From positions 1 to 62,245 of the forward strand of contig NZ_JAAIKE010000012.1 of the NCBI RefSeq assembly GCF_010915705.1: a DNA stretch of 62,245 nucleotides, read 5' to 3'. Each line of letters starts with the position of its first letter. Position 1 is the first letter of the stretch. A model generated the notes under the pieces. That model searched no databases, was not told the origin of the DNA, and worked only from the letters and a program-made list of their open reading frames with translations. Positions 15,210 to 23,018 of the stretch are shown here, in pieces. This DNA comes from Pseudotabrizicola algicola (GTDB taxonomy: Bacteria > Pseudomonadota > Alphaproteobacteria > Rhodobacterales > Rhodobacteraceae). The position numbers were made by a program, and so were the translations under genes.

Positions 15210-17165
15210 ATGGCCAGTGACCTCCTTTCCGCCGCCACCCCTGCCTACAACGCCGCTTCCATCGAGGTGCTCGAAGGGCTGGAGCCGGTGCGCAAGCGGC
15301 CCGGCATGTATATCGGCGGCACCGATGAACGCGCGCTGCACCACCTTGTCGCCGAAATCCTCGACAACGCGATGGACGAGGCCGTCGCCGGTCACGCCAC
15401 CCGGATCGAGATCGAACTCCAAGACGGCAACACCGTCACCATCCGCGACAATGGCCGCGGCATCCCCGTCGATCCGCACCCCAAGTTCCCCGGCAAATCC
15501 GCGCTGGAGGTCATCCTCTGCACCCTCCACGCGGGCGGCAAGTTCGGCGGCGATGCCTATGCCACCTCGGGCGGCCTGCACGGCGTCGGCGCCTCTGTCG
15601 TCAACGCGCTGTCAGACCACATGCGCGTCGAGGTGGCCCGCAACCGCGAGCTTTTCGTGCAGGAGTTTTCCCGCGGCATCCCGCAAGGCCCCGTCGCCAA
15701 GGTCGGCCCCGCCCCCAACCGGCGCGGCACCAGCGTGACCTTCCACCCCGACCCCGAGATCTTCGGCTCCCTCACCCTCAAGCCCGCCCGCATCATGAAG
15801 GCGGCGCGGTCCAAGGCCTATCTCTTCTCGGGCGTCGAGATCCGCTGGAAAACCACCGTCAACGATGGCGAGACCCCGCTCGAGGCCACTTTCCACTTCC
15901 CCGGCGGCCTTGCCGATTACCTCAGCGACACGCTGGCCAAAACCACCACCTATGCCGACCGCCCCTTCGCGGGCAAGGTCGGCTTCACCGAGAAATTCAA
16001 CGTCCCCGGCTCGGTCGAATGGGCGATCAACTGGACGCCCGCGCGTGACGGCTTCATCCAGTCCTACTGCAACACCGTCCCCACCCCCGAAGGCGGCACC
16101 CATGAATCCGGCTTCTGGGCCGCGATCATCAAGGGCATCCGCGCCTATGGCGAGCGGGTCAAGAACCGCAAGGCCGACCAGATCACCCGCGACGACCTCC
16201 TGACCGGCGGCTGCGCCCTCGTCTCCTGCTTCATCCGCGAGCCGCAATTCGTCGGCCAGACCAAGGACCGCCTCGCCACCGAAGAGGCCGCCCGCTATGT
16301 CGAACTCGCCGTGCGCGACCACTTCGACACCTGGCTCGCCGCCGACCCGAAATCGGCGGGCGCGATCCTCGATTTCCTGATCCTGCGCGCCGAAGAACGC
16401 CTGCGCCGCCGGATGGAAAAGGAAACCGCCCGCAAATCCGCAACCAAGAAACTGCGCCTGCCGGGCAAACTCACCGATTGCACCGCGAAAAACCGCGAAG
16501 GCACCGAACTGTTCATCGTCGAGGGCGACTCGGCGGGCGGCTCGGCCAAGGGCGCGCGGTCACGCGAGACGCAGGCGCTCTTGCCGCTCAAGGGCAAGAT
16601 CCTCAACGTGCTGGGCGCGGCGTCGAGCAAACTCAACGACAACTCCGAAATCCGCGATATCTGCGAGGCGCTCGGCGTCCAGATGGGCACCAAGTTCAAC
16701 GTCGATGACCTGCGCTATGACAAGATCATCATCATGACAGACGCCGACGTCGACGGCGCCCATATCGCCAGCCTTCTGATGACCTTCTTCTTCACCCAGA
16801 TGCGCCCGCTGATCGACAAGGGGCACCTGTATCTCGCCTGCCCGCCGCTCTACCGCCTGACGCAAGGCCCGCGCCGCATGTATGTGGCGGACGAGGCGGA
16901 AAAAGACCTCTGGCTTGCCAAGGGCCTCGGCGGCAAGGGCAAGATCGACGTGCAGCGCTTCAAGGGTCTGGGCGAGATGGACGCGAAAGACCTGAAGGAA
17001 ACCACGATGGACCCGGCCTCGCGCAAGCTGATCCGCGTCAGCATCGACGAGGACGAACCCGGCATGACCGGCGATCTGGTCGAACGCCTGATGGGCAAAA
17101 AGCCGGAACTGCGCTTCCAGTATATTCAGGAGAATGCGCGGTTTGTGGAGGAGTTGGATGTGTGA
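15210..17165 (+). CDS. parE: DNA topoisomerase IV subunit B
   Basis: A 651-residue type IIA topoisomerase ATPase subunit that with ParC decatenates daughter chromosomes. The GHKL ATPase motifs are clear: EILDNAMDEA, DNGRGIPVD and GGLHGVGASVVNALS. The TOPRIM domain has EGDSAGGSAKGARSR (Glu438) and TDADVDGAHIA (Asp511). It lacks the insertion that lengthens E. coli GyrB to about 800 residues, so ParE is the better call. The ATG at 15210 is close to a short leader after AAGAATCGAGC. The C-terminus FVEELDV ends in a stop that overlaps the GTG start of the following AT-rich gene. Confidence 0.95.
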   Translation: MASDLLSAATPAYNAASIEVLEGLEPVRKRPGMYIGGTDERALHHLVAEILDNAMDEAVAGHATRIEIELQDGNTVTIRDNGRGIPVDPHPKFPGKSALEVILCTLHAGGKFGGDAYATSGGLHGVGASVVNALSDHMRVEVARNRELFVQEFSRGIPQGPVAKVGPAPNRRGTSVTFHPDPEIFGSLTLKPARIMKAARSKAYLFSGVEIRWKTTVNDGETPLEATFHFPGGLADYLSDTLAKTTTYADRPFAGKVGFTEKFNVPGSVEWAINWTPARDGFIQSYCNTVPTPEGGTHESGFWAAIIKGIRAYGERVKNRKADQITRDDLLTGGCALVSCFIREPQFVGQTKDRLATEEAARYVELAVRDHFDTWLAADPKSAGAILDFLILRAEERLRRRMEKETARKSATKKLRLPGKLTDCTAKNREGTELFIVEGDSAGGSAKGARSRETQALLPLKGKILNVLGAASSKLNDNSEIRDICEALGVQMGTKFNVDDLRYDKIIIMTDADVDGAHIASLLMTFFFTQMRPLIDKGHLYLACPPLYRLTQGPRRMYVADEAEKDLWLAKGLGGKGKIDVQRFKGLGEMDAKDLKETTMDPASRKLIRVSIDEDEPGMTGDLVERLMGKKPELRFQYIQENARFVEELDV

Positions 17166-18028
17166 GTGAGATCGGGTTTTTTAAGAAAATTGCATTCATA
17201 TTTGCAGCTTGGCTCGCCACAAGAAATAGAATTCCGCAAACTTACGCACTAGATAATTCTGCTGGTTGCAAATGGAACTTTTGCTCACTTTATTTGCGTT
17301 TTGTTGACGACCCCTGCTTTGAGAGCTTCCTTGTTTGTGAACGGCCTAGTTGGAAAGGTCTTTCAGGGTTGGGTTTCTCAAAGGTTAAAGACTATCCAAT
17401 CGGATTCGATCTTTCAGAACCACAGTCACCTAGCAAAGGTGTATCATGGATCGAGGGAAACATGTCTCTGCCATTCGAAACGATAGGAAATTTTAATGTC
17501 GAGTTCAATAGGATCTATGGCACTAAATCGATCGCGTATTCATCAGTATGGCGGTATCTTTGGGGTGAGTTATTTCACCTTCACTTTTGGATGGATTGCA
17601 CAGAAGTAATTTCTCGCTGGTGGTTCAAATATCGTTTCGACTTTACTCCTGAAAGAATGAATATACTAATTGAAATTGTTGAATGGAAACGACGAGATTT
17701 AAAATCTCAGCGAGTTCGCTCGTTGGGAAGCGAATTCTCACACATTGAACTTTTCACTGTAATCGCTACATGGCGTGCTTGGAGCCTCTCAGATCATAGC
17801 AGGCATCTAGCAGAATTAAAATTCATCTTGGACTCTCTCGTAAGCACCGGAGAGCTAAGTCACGAGCCTAACGGCAGATATACGTTGAATGCAAAATCTC
17901 TAGCAACTATTTCTGCATATGAAACCGACAATCGAAAGCAGCATCGCTCTGAACGTAATAATAAATTAACTCTATTTTTGACTTTTGTGCTAGCCCTAGC
18001 TGCGATTTTAGAATTATTTTTAAAGTAA
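17162..18028 (+). CDS. AT-rich orphan gene overlapping parE, unknown function
   Basis: A 288-residue protein that I do not recognise. The GTG start overlaps the parE stop as GTGA and GGAGGAG lies eight bases upstream inside parE, so it would be co-translated with parE. Base composition is about 40% GC by eye against about 65-70% around it, and codons such as ATA, TTA, AAA and AGA, rare in the neighbours, are frequent: strong signs of recent acquisition. The protein is rich in Trp, Phe and Tyr, has a Leu-rich helix-turn-like stretch near residues 220-255, and ends with a hydrophobic segment (LTLFLTFVLALAAILELFLK) suitable for a C-terminal membrane anchor. No transposase, integrase or att repeat is nearby. 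Confidence 0.72.
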   Translation: MSEIGFFKKIAFIFAAWLATRNRIPQTYALDNSAGCKWNFCSLYLRFVDDPCFESFLVCERPSWKGLSGLGFSKVKDYPIGFDLSEPQSPSKGVSWIEGNMSLPFETIGNFNVEFNRIYGTKSIAYSSVWRYLWGELFHLHFWMDCTEVISRWWFKYRFDFTPERMNILIEIVEWKRRDLKSQRVRSLGSEFSHIELFTVIATWRAWSLSDHSRHLAELKFILDSLVSTGELSHEPNGRYTLNAKSLATISAYETDNRKQHRSERNNKLTLFLTFVLALAAILELFLK

Positions 18029-18355
18029 CCCTGCTCCGTCAGATTTGCTCCCCATCGCTGCACCTTGGGGACAGGTTAAAAAAGTGCGCTTGGCCAACGA
18101 AACGGCCCTCGCAGGCGTGCTCGGGCGTTCACCGTGAAAACACTCCACTGGACTGCTTTCAAAGCCGGTTCACCTTGCCTTCCCTCCCCCCCCATCTTGA
18201 CCCCACAGGCTCCGCCCCAACCACCGGGGCACCCCTGATGCCTGCACGCTTCCACCCCACCACCGATTGGCTCAACCACCCTCCGGCAAGCCCCTCCCAC
18301 CAATTCCCTTGAAACTTCCGCCCCCGCCTGCCGTATCCTACTGCAGGAGGACCCC
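18029..18355. other. Intergenic region with repeated elements
   Basis: About 330 bases separate the AT-rich gene from a tiny lipoprotein gene. Composition returns to high GC about 40 bases after the stop. The region holds an imperfect dyad repeat (18134-18165) resembling one at 18456-18488, and the internal-loop hairpin copy 1 at 18206-18244. The promoter of the lipoprotein gene is probably around 18310-18345 but has no clear hexamers. No protein-coding frame is supported. Confidence 0.5.
18206..18244. repeat. Internal-loop hairpin element, copy 1
   Basis: CAGGC-TCC-GCCCC, a seven-base loop, GGGGC-ACCCCTGAT-GCCTG. The outer stem CAGGC/GCCTG and inner stem GCCCC/GGGGC enclose a conserved asymmetric internal loop (TCC opposite ACCCCTGAT). 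The copy at 18841-18881 keeps outer stem and internal loop exactly but has a different inner stem and terminal loop, suggesting selection on structure. On the minus strand the internal loop reads ATCAGGGGT opposite GGA. Confidence 0.6.
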
Positions 18356-18460
18356 ATGACACAGAAAACCGCCCTCATCCTCGCCGTTCTGCTCTCGCTT
18401 GCCGCCTGCAAGGAAGACAAGGCTCCGTCTGAACCTGTCGCGCCATCGATGGGGTACTGA
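18356..18460 (+). CDS. Tiny lipoprotein (34 aa)
   Basis: A 34-codon gene with a strong ribosome binding site (GCAGGAGGACCCC before the ATG). The product has a basic start (MTQK), a hydrophobic core and an LSLAAC lipobox with Cys18 as lipidation site, leaving a mature lipopeptide of 17 residues with charged and proline-rich composition (KEDKAPSEPVAPSMGY). Similar minimal lipoproteins are found in Rhodobacterales; an entericidin-like role is possible but not shown. The combination of a strong RBS and a correct lipoprotein signal makes it more than a chance ORF. Confidence 0.72.
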   Translation: MTQKTALILAVLLSLAACKEDKAPSEPVAPSMGY

Positions 18461-18504
18461 AACAGTCCGCCGGACCGCTTTCGCAGCGCGCTGCCCGCCG
18501 CCCC

Positions 18505-18684
18505 TCACCCGCCCCGTTTCACCACCAGAAACGACAGCGCATAGACCAGCGGCACCGCAAAGGGGATGGTCAGCGCGGGCAAGGGGCCGGGCGAGTCGTG
18601 CATCATCATGAAGGGCCAGGCCACCGCGACCCCCAGAAACCAGCCCAGAACAATCGCCGCGATGATCCGTCCGATGAACAGCAT
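18505..18684 (-). CDS. Small two-helix membrane protein (59 aa)
   Basis: A 59-residue protein with two predicted membrane helices: IIAAIVLGWFLGVAVAWPFMM and, after the short hydrophilic MHDSPGPLPA loop, LTIPFAVPLVYALSFLVV, ending KRGG. The ATG at 18684 follows GGGAGGCGAC, a strong ribosome binding site. Longer upstream starts in the same frame add low-complexity residues and are not used. Function unknown; no family recognised. It is encoded opposite to its small neighbours. Confidence 0.68.
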   Translation of the reverse strand: MLFIGRIIAAIVLGWFLGVAVAWPFMMMHDSPGPLPALTIPFAVPLVYALSFLVVKRGG

Positions 18685-18840
18685 GTCGCCTCCCGCAAGC
18701 CTCGGGCCAGCATAGCCGCTTTTGCGGCCTGCCCCAACAGCCCGCGTGAACACAGGCCATGACGGTGAAACCGGTCGCGATCCGCGCGATGGCACGGCGC
18801 GCCCTTGCCAACGGGCGGCCAAAGCCCCATCCTTTCCCTA

Positions 18841-18881
18841 CAGGCTCCGCCCCGCCTCTGCGGGTGCACCCCTGATGCCTG
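18841..18881. repeat. Internal-loop hairpin element, copy 2
   Basis: CAGGC-TCC-GCCCCGC, loop CTCT, GCGGGTGC-ACCCCTGAT-GCCTG. Same outer stem and same asymmetric internal loop as copy 1 at 18206-18244, with a longer inner stem of different sequence and one bulged T. It lies about 80 bases before the small basic protein gene and upstream of the divergent 59-residue membrane protein gene. Confidence 0.6.
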
Positions 18882-18958
18882 TCGCGCCCTCGCAGGGCCG
18901 ATGTGCAGCGATCCCTCCGGCATGGGCTGGCGGGAACCTCGGCACGAAAGGGAAAGCC

Positions 18959-19093
18959 ATGGGAAAAGAGAAGAACAAGGGCAACAAGGAAGCCAAGAAG
19001 CCCAAGAAAGAGGTCGTCAAGGTGCTGGCCACCGCCAATGCGGGCCTGTCCAAGGATGGCACCACCATCGCGGGCAAGCGCGTCAAGCAATAG
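18959..19093 (+). CDS. Small basic protein (44 aa), unknown function
   Basis: A 44-residue highly charged protein. The N-terminal half (MGKEKNKGNKEAKKPKKEVV) is Lys/Glu-rich and probably disordered; the C-terminal half VLATANAGLSKDGTTIAGKRVKQ is more ordered. The ATG is preceded by AAAGGGAAAGCC. I recall very similar short proteins in Rhodobacterales genomes annotated as hypothetical; nucleic-acid or ribosome binding is a reasonable guess from charge but unproven. It is monocistronic. Confidence 0.7.
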   Translation: MGKEKNKGNKEAKKPKKEVVKVLATANAGLSKDGTTIAGKRVKQ

Positions 19094-19300
19094 CGCGGGG
19101 CGGGGTTGCCTCCGCCTTATCACCGCGCATTGGCCGAGGCCGCAAGGTCCGTGCCGGTGCGCGGTGCGATGGCGGGGCGATGCGCCCCTGCCGCGCCTCA
19201 GTCGGCGAAATCCTTAACAAACCCTGAATCCCGCAGGGTCAAGCTGTTGAATTCATTGCGACTCCCCCCGTGTAACACAGGGGAGCCCGCGCCCGCAGGC

Positions 19301-19462
19301 TCAGCCGCGATTGCCGCGCATCGTCTGCAGCAGGTCCCACCCCGCCAGCGCCACCGTGAACCCGATGACCACCATCAGGTCCACCCGCTGCACCTTCCAC
19401 ACAAGGATGCCCAGAAAGGCCACGAAAATCGCGAAGGCCAGCACGGCCAGGATATTGTTCAT
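19301..19462 (-). CDS. Small membrane protein (53 aa) at the end of the TRAP operon
   Basis: A 53-residue protein starting four bases after the amidase stop. It has two hydrophobic helices, ILAVLAFAIFVAFLGILVW and LMVVIGFTVALAGWDLL, separated by the positively charged turn KVQRVD, and a short basic tail. The ribosome binding site GAAGGGACC overlaps the end of the amidase gene, so the gene is co-transcribed and probably coupled with it. Function unknown. Its position after DctP-DctQ-DctM-amidase suggests an accessory role in the transport system, which is inference. Confidence 0.75.
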   Translation of the reverse strand: MNNILAVLAFAIFVAFLGILVWKVQRVDLMVVIGFTVALAGWDLLQTMRGNRG

Positions 19463-19466
19463 CGGA

Positions 19467-20825
19467 TCAGGTCCCTTCATTCGGCGAGAGGATATGCTGG
19501 GTCAACCAGCGCGCGGTCCGCAGCAGCCGGGCATCATCGCCGCGCCGCCCCACAAGCTGCACGCCCATCGGCAGGCCGTTCCCGGCGGTGAACAGCGGCA
19601 GCGTGATCGCAGGCACCCCGGCCAGCGTCCACAGCCCGTTGAACACGGGCGAGCCGGTGGAGTCGAGCCCCGCCGGCGCAGGTCCGCAGGCAGCGGGACA
19701 GAGGAGGGCATCGCAGCGCTCGAACACCTGATCCAGCGCGGCATTCATCACCACCCGCCAGTCCTGCGCCGCGATATAGTCGCGCGCCAGCACCGCCTTG
19801 CCCTCGTCCAGCGCGGCCCGCAGCGGGGCCGACATCAGATCCCGCCCCCGCCGCTCCAGCCCGAAGTAACATTTGGCCATCTCGGCGAAGTTGATGGCCT
19901 GACGCGCGGCGGCCAGACCCTCGAACCCTGCCAGCGGCACCTCGAAGCAATCCGGCAGGGTCGCAGCCAGTTCTGCCATCGCATCCAGCATTTCAGGCTC
20001 TGCCTGATCCTGCTCGGGCAGACGCACAAGGGCAAAGGCCGGGGTGACGGGGGCCTTGGCCATCGCCACGTCGAGAAGTCGCGGCACCGGCACCGGAGCG
20101 GTCGCGGCATCGGCCGGGTCATGGCCCGTCAGCACCTCGGCCAGCAGGGCGCAATCCTCGACCGATTTGCCGAAGACCCCGATCGTATCCAGAAACGGCG
20201 ACTGCATCAGCACGCCGGTGCGCGGGATCAGCCCGAAGCTGGGCTTGAAGCCGACCACGCCGCAAAAGCTGGCGGGGCGGATCACCGACCCGCCGGTCTG
20301 TGTTCCGATGGCCAAGGGAACCATGCCTGCCGCAACGGCGGCGGCAGAGCCTTGGCTCGACCCGCCCGGCGTATGGCCGGGGTTATGCGGGTTGCGCGTC
20401 TTGCCCGGATGCATGAAGGCACATTCCGTCGTCACAGTCTTGCCCATGACAATCGCGCCCGAGGCCCGCAGGCGGCTGACCAGCCAAGCATCCTCGGACG
20501 GAACCCGCCCCGCGTCTATCGGGGTGCCATTGGCGGTCGGAATACCCTTGGTGTCGATGATATCCTTCAGACCGACCGGAAGCCCGTGCAAGGGACCAAT
20601 CGGCATGCCTGCGAGCCGGCGCTTGTCCAGGGCGCGGGCCTGCTCCAGCGCATGATCACCATCCAGCCAGGCCCAGGCCTGAACCTCGGGCTCGCGGGCG
20701 GCGATCCGGGCGAGGCAAGCCTCGACCAGTTCCACCGCACGCACCGCACCCGAAGCGAGCCGGTCCCGCAGGGTGACCGCATCCAACGCCAGCAGCGCCT
20801 CGCCCTGATCAGCGCGAAGGCCCAT
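19467..20825 (-). CDS. Amidase (amidase signature family)
   Basis: A 452-residue amidase-signature enzyme. The Ser-cisSer-Lys triad is intact: Lys87 in GLPVGLKDIID, Ser156 in HTPGGSSQGSAAAVAAG, and the nucleophile Ser180 in IGTQTGGSVIRPASF. These enzymes hydrolyse amide bonds in compounds from small carboxamides to glutamyl-tRNA; this sequence resembles catabolic amidases rather than GatA. The ATG at 20825 lies inside the end of the dctM gene with GGAGG six bases upstream, so it is translationally coupled to the transporter, implying that the TRAP system imports an amide or a precursor of one. The enzyme has no signal peptide and acts in the cytoplasm. Confidence 0.92.
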   Translation of the reverse strand: MGLRADQGEALLALDAVTLRDRLASGAVRAVELVEACLARIAAREPEVQAWAWLDGDHALEQARALDKRRLAGMPIGPLHGLPVGLKDIIDTKGIPTANGTPIDAGRVPSEDAWLVSRLRASGAIVMGKTVTTECAFMHPGKTRNPHNPGHTPGGSSQGSAAAVAAGMVPLAIGTQTGGSVIRPASFCGVVGFKPSFGLIPRTGVLMQSPFLDTIGVFGKSVEDCALLAEVLTGHDPADAATAPVPVPRLLDVAMAKAPVTPAFALVRLPEQDQAEPEMLDAMAELAATLPDCFEVPLAGFEGLAAARQAINFAEMAKCYFGLERRGRDLMSAPLRAALDEGKAVLARDYIAAQDWRVVMNAALDQVFERCDALLCPAACGPAPAGLDSTGSPVFNGLWTLAGVPAITLPLFTAGNGLPMGVQLVGRRGDDARLLRTARWLTQHILSPNEGT

Positions 20826-22233
20826 AGAATGCCTCCGGAAGCGCAAACACGATCTGCGGGAAGGTATAGAGCAGCCCCATACAGATGATGACCATACCGC
20901 AATAGGGCAGAACCCCCTTGAAGATGGCGGTCAGCTTGACCTGCGGCGGCGCAACCCCCTTGAGATAATAGGCGCTCATCGCCATGGGCGGGGTCAGGAA
21001 GCTGGTCTGCAGGTTCAGCGCGACAAGCACGCCGAAGAACAGCGGGTCGATCCCGAACACAGGCAGCAGCGGCAGGAAGATCGGCACGAAGATGATGATG
21101 ATCTCGGACCATTCCAGCGGCCAGCCCAGCAGGAAGATGATCAGCTGCGCCATGATCAGGAACTGGAAGGGCGTCAGATCAAGACCCTGCACGAATTCCG
21201 CGATCACATGCTCGCCGCCCAGGTAGCTGAACACCGCCGAGAAGGTGTAGGAGCCGACGAAGAGCCAGCAGACCATCGCCGTGGTGCGCACCGTCAGGTA
21301 GACGCTTTCGCGCAGACGCTGGAACGTCATGGCGCGGTAGGCGACAGCCAGCACGATGCCGCCGAGAGCACCGATCGACGCGGCTTCGGTCGGGGTGGCC
21401 AGACCGAACAGGATGGACCCCAGAACCGAAAATATCAGAAGGGCCAATGGCAGGAAGCTGGTCGCCAGCATCCAGGCCAGCTTCATGAACGGGACCTCGG
21501 GCATCTCCTCCTTGGTCGGCTTCGGGGCCAGCTGGGGGTTCAGGATCGACCGCCCGATGATGTAGATCAGGTAAAGCCCGACAAGCGTGAAGCCCGGCAG
21601 CAAGGCCCCGGCGTAAAGCCGCACGATCGACACACCCGAAGACGCCGCATAGACGATGAGCATGATCGAAGGCGGAATGAGGATGCCAAGCGTTCCGCCC
21701 GCGCAGATGATCCCCGTTGCGAAAGAGTGGTCATAGCGCGCCCTGAGCATCTGCGGCAGCGCCAGCAGGCCCATCAGTGTCACCACCGCGCCGACGATGC
21801 CCGTGGCGGTGGCAAACAGCGCGCATGTCACCAGTGCAGCAACGCCCATAGAGCCGGGAATGTTACGGGTGGCAATCGCCAGCGTGCCAAACAGCTTGTC
21901 CACGATATTGGCGCGTTCCACGATATAGCCCATGAACAGGAATAGCGGGATCGCGGTCAGAACCTCGTTCGAGATCACCGTGTAGGTCTGGTTCACGAAC
22001 AAATCGAAGATACGGTTGTTGTAGAACCCCTCTATCCACAGACTGGTGCTGTCCCACCAGCTGGCGTCTTCGGCCAGTCGGTTGTAGGCGCGCCACATCC
22101 GGCTCGGGTCGAAATAAGCGTAATACCCAAAGCCGATCCCCAAGGCCATGAGGGTGAAGGCAATCGGAAAGCCCAGAAAGACAAAGGCAATGAAGATGCC
22201 CAACATCATGAGGGCGATTTGCGGGTCGGTCAC
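20809..22233 (-). CDS. TRAP transporter large permease subunit (DctM family)
   Basis: A 474-residue polytopic protein of the DctM family, the main translocation subunit of TRAP transporters, which take up carboxylates and related acids using the Na+ gradient and a binding protein. Many hydrophobic segments and the family sequence GGTLGILIPPSIMLIVYA are visible, as are FLFMGYIVERANIVDKLF and LNLQTSFLTPPMAMSAYYLKG. The start is GTG at 22233 with CCGGAG eight bases upstream; the open frame extends further but into the small-permease gene's 3' region without similarity. The loop around residues 55-80 (YNRLAEDASWWDSTSLWIEGFYNN) is characteristic of the larger TRAP subfamily of TakM type. Confidence 0.93.
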   Translation of the reverse strand: MTDPQIALMMLGIFIAFVFLGFPIAFTLMALGIGFGYYAYFDPSRMWRAYNRLAEDASWWDSTSLWIEGFYNNRIFDLFVNQTYTVISNEVLTAIPLFLFMGYIVERANIVDKLFGTLAIATRNIPGSMGVAALVTCALFATATGIVGAVVTLMGLLALPQMLRARYDHSFATGIICAGGTLGILIPPSIMLIVYAASSGVSIVRLYAGALLPGFTLVGLYLIYIIGRSILNPQLAPKPTKEEMPEVPFMKLAWMLATSFLPLALLIFSVLGSILFGLATPTEAASIGALGGIVLAVAYRAMTFQRLRESVYLTVRTTAMVCWLFVGSYTFSAVFSYLGGEHVIAEFVQGLDLTPFQFLIMAQLIIFLLGWPLEWSEIIIIFVPIFLPLLPVFGIDPLFFGVLVALNLQTSFLTPPMAMSAYYLKGVAPPQVKLTAIFKGVLPYCGMVIICMGLLYTFPQIVFALPEAFYGPSR

Positions 22234-22270
22234 TTTTGCGAACTCCGGAAATGGACGGCGGTTTGGCCGA

Positions 22271-22873
22271 TTACCTTGGGGCGGCGGGGGTGGTGCTGTT
22301 CTGGGCAGCCGCTTCGGCGGCTTGGCGCAGCAGCACCTGCTCGGTTTCTTCGACGTCCTCTTCCGCCTCCAGCCAAGCGCCGGTGCGCATGCAGATGATG
22401 CAGCGGAACACCTGCGCAAGTCCTTGGATCAGCAGCAGGATACCTGCCGCCACGATCACCGACTTGAACTGGTAGATCGGAATGCCCGCCGGACTGTTCA
22501 CCGACACTTCGCCATAGCTCCAGGACCGGCTGGCGTATTTCCATCCGGTAAAGACCAGGGCCAGGATACCGGGGAAGAAGAAGAAGATGTAAAGGACAAG
22601 ATCGACCAGTGCCTGCCGCTGGGGGCGCCATGTGCGATACAGGAAGTCCCCGCGCACATGCCCTCCGCGTGACAGCGTGTAGGCCCCGCCCATCATGAAC
22701 AGTGTGCCATACATGATGAAACTGAGGTCCAGCGCCCAAGGGGTCGGCCGGTTGAACAGATAGCGCACCATGACCTCGTAGGCCATGCCGAAGGTCATCA
22801 AGATGATCAGCCAGCCAAAGGTCTTGCCAAAGAAGGCAGAAAGCCGATCGGCAAAGCGAATATACCAGATCAT
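22271..22873 (-). CDS. TRAP transporter small permease subunit (DctQ family)
   Basis: A 200-residue protein with four hydrophobic segments, the DctQ-type small membrane subunit that pairs with the large permease. Visible family features are MTFGMAYEVMVRYLFNRPTPWALDLSFIMYGTLFMMGGAYTL and the GGHVRGD turn. The C-terminus is extended with an acidic, Ala/Glu-rich tail after residue 170. The ATG at 22873 is preceded by GGAGCTTCCCAC. An attenuator-like hairpin separates it from the upstream binding-protein gene, so it is probably made at a lower level than DctP. Confidence 0.9.
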   Translation of the reverse strand: MIWYIRFADRLSAFFGKTFGWLIILMTFGMAYEVMVRYLFNRPTPWALDLSFIMYGTLFMMGGAYTLSRGGHVRGDFLYRTWRPQRQALVDLVLYIFFFFPGILALVFTGWKYASRSWSYGEVSVNSPAGIPIYQFKSVIVAAGILLLIQGLAQVFRCIICMRTGAWLEAEEDVEETEQVLLRQAAEAAAQNSTTPAAPR

Positions 22874-22981
22874 GTGGGAAGCTCCGTTCTTGCAGCACGG
22901 TCGGCAGACCAGCCCGCAGCAGGCATCATAGACAACAAGGCGCATGCCTTAGCATGCGTCGCAAGGTTCATCGGCGTGTAG

Positions 22982-23009
22982 AAAAGGGGCGCGCTTGATG
23001 GCGCGCCCC
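22982..23009 (-). terminator. Intra-operon attenuator between dctP and dctQ
   Basis: On the minus strand, ten bases after the dctP stop, GGGGCGCGC-CATCAA-GCGCGCCCC forms a nine-base-pair stem followed by TTTT. This is a good intrinsic terminator shape. In TRAP and ABC operons such a hairpin after the binding-protein gene commonly limits read-through into the permease genes. Confidence 0.75.
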
Positions 23010-23018
23010 GCAGACAGG

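Noticed and set aside
17100-18100. Possibility of a prophage or integrative element at the AT-rich gene
   Set aside because: No integrase, no tRNA target and no direct repeat flanking the AT-rich stretch were found; only one gene is involved.
22941-22958. CGCATGC-CTTA-GCATGCG hairpin in the dctQ leader as an intrinsic terminator
   Set aside because: There is no T-run and the real attenuator (22982-23009) lies upstream; probably an incidental or minor leader structure.
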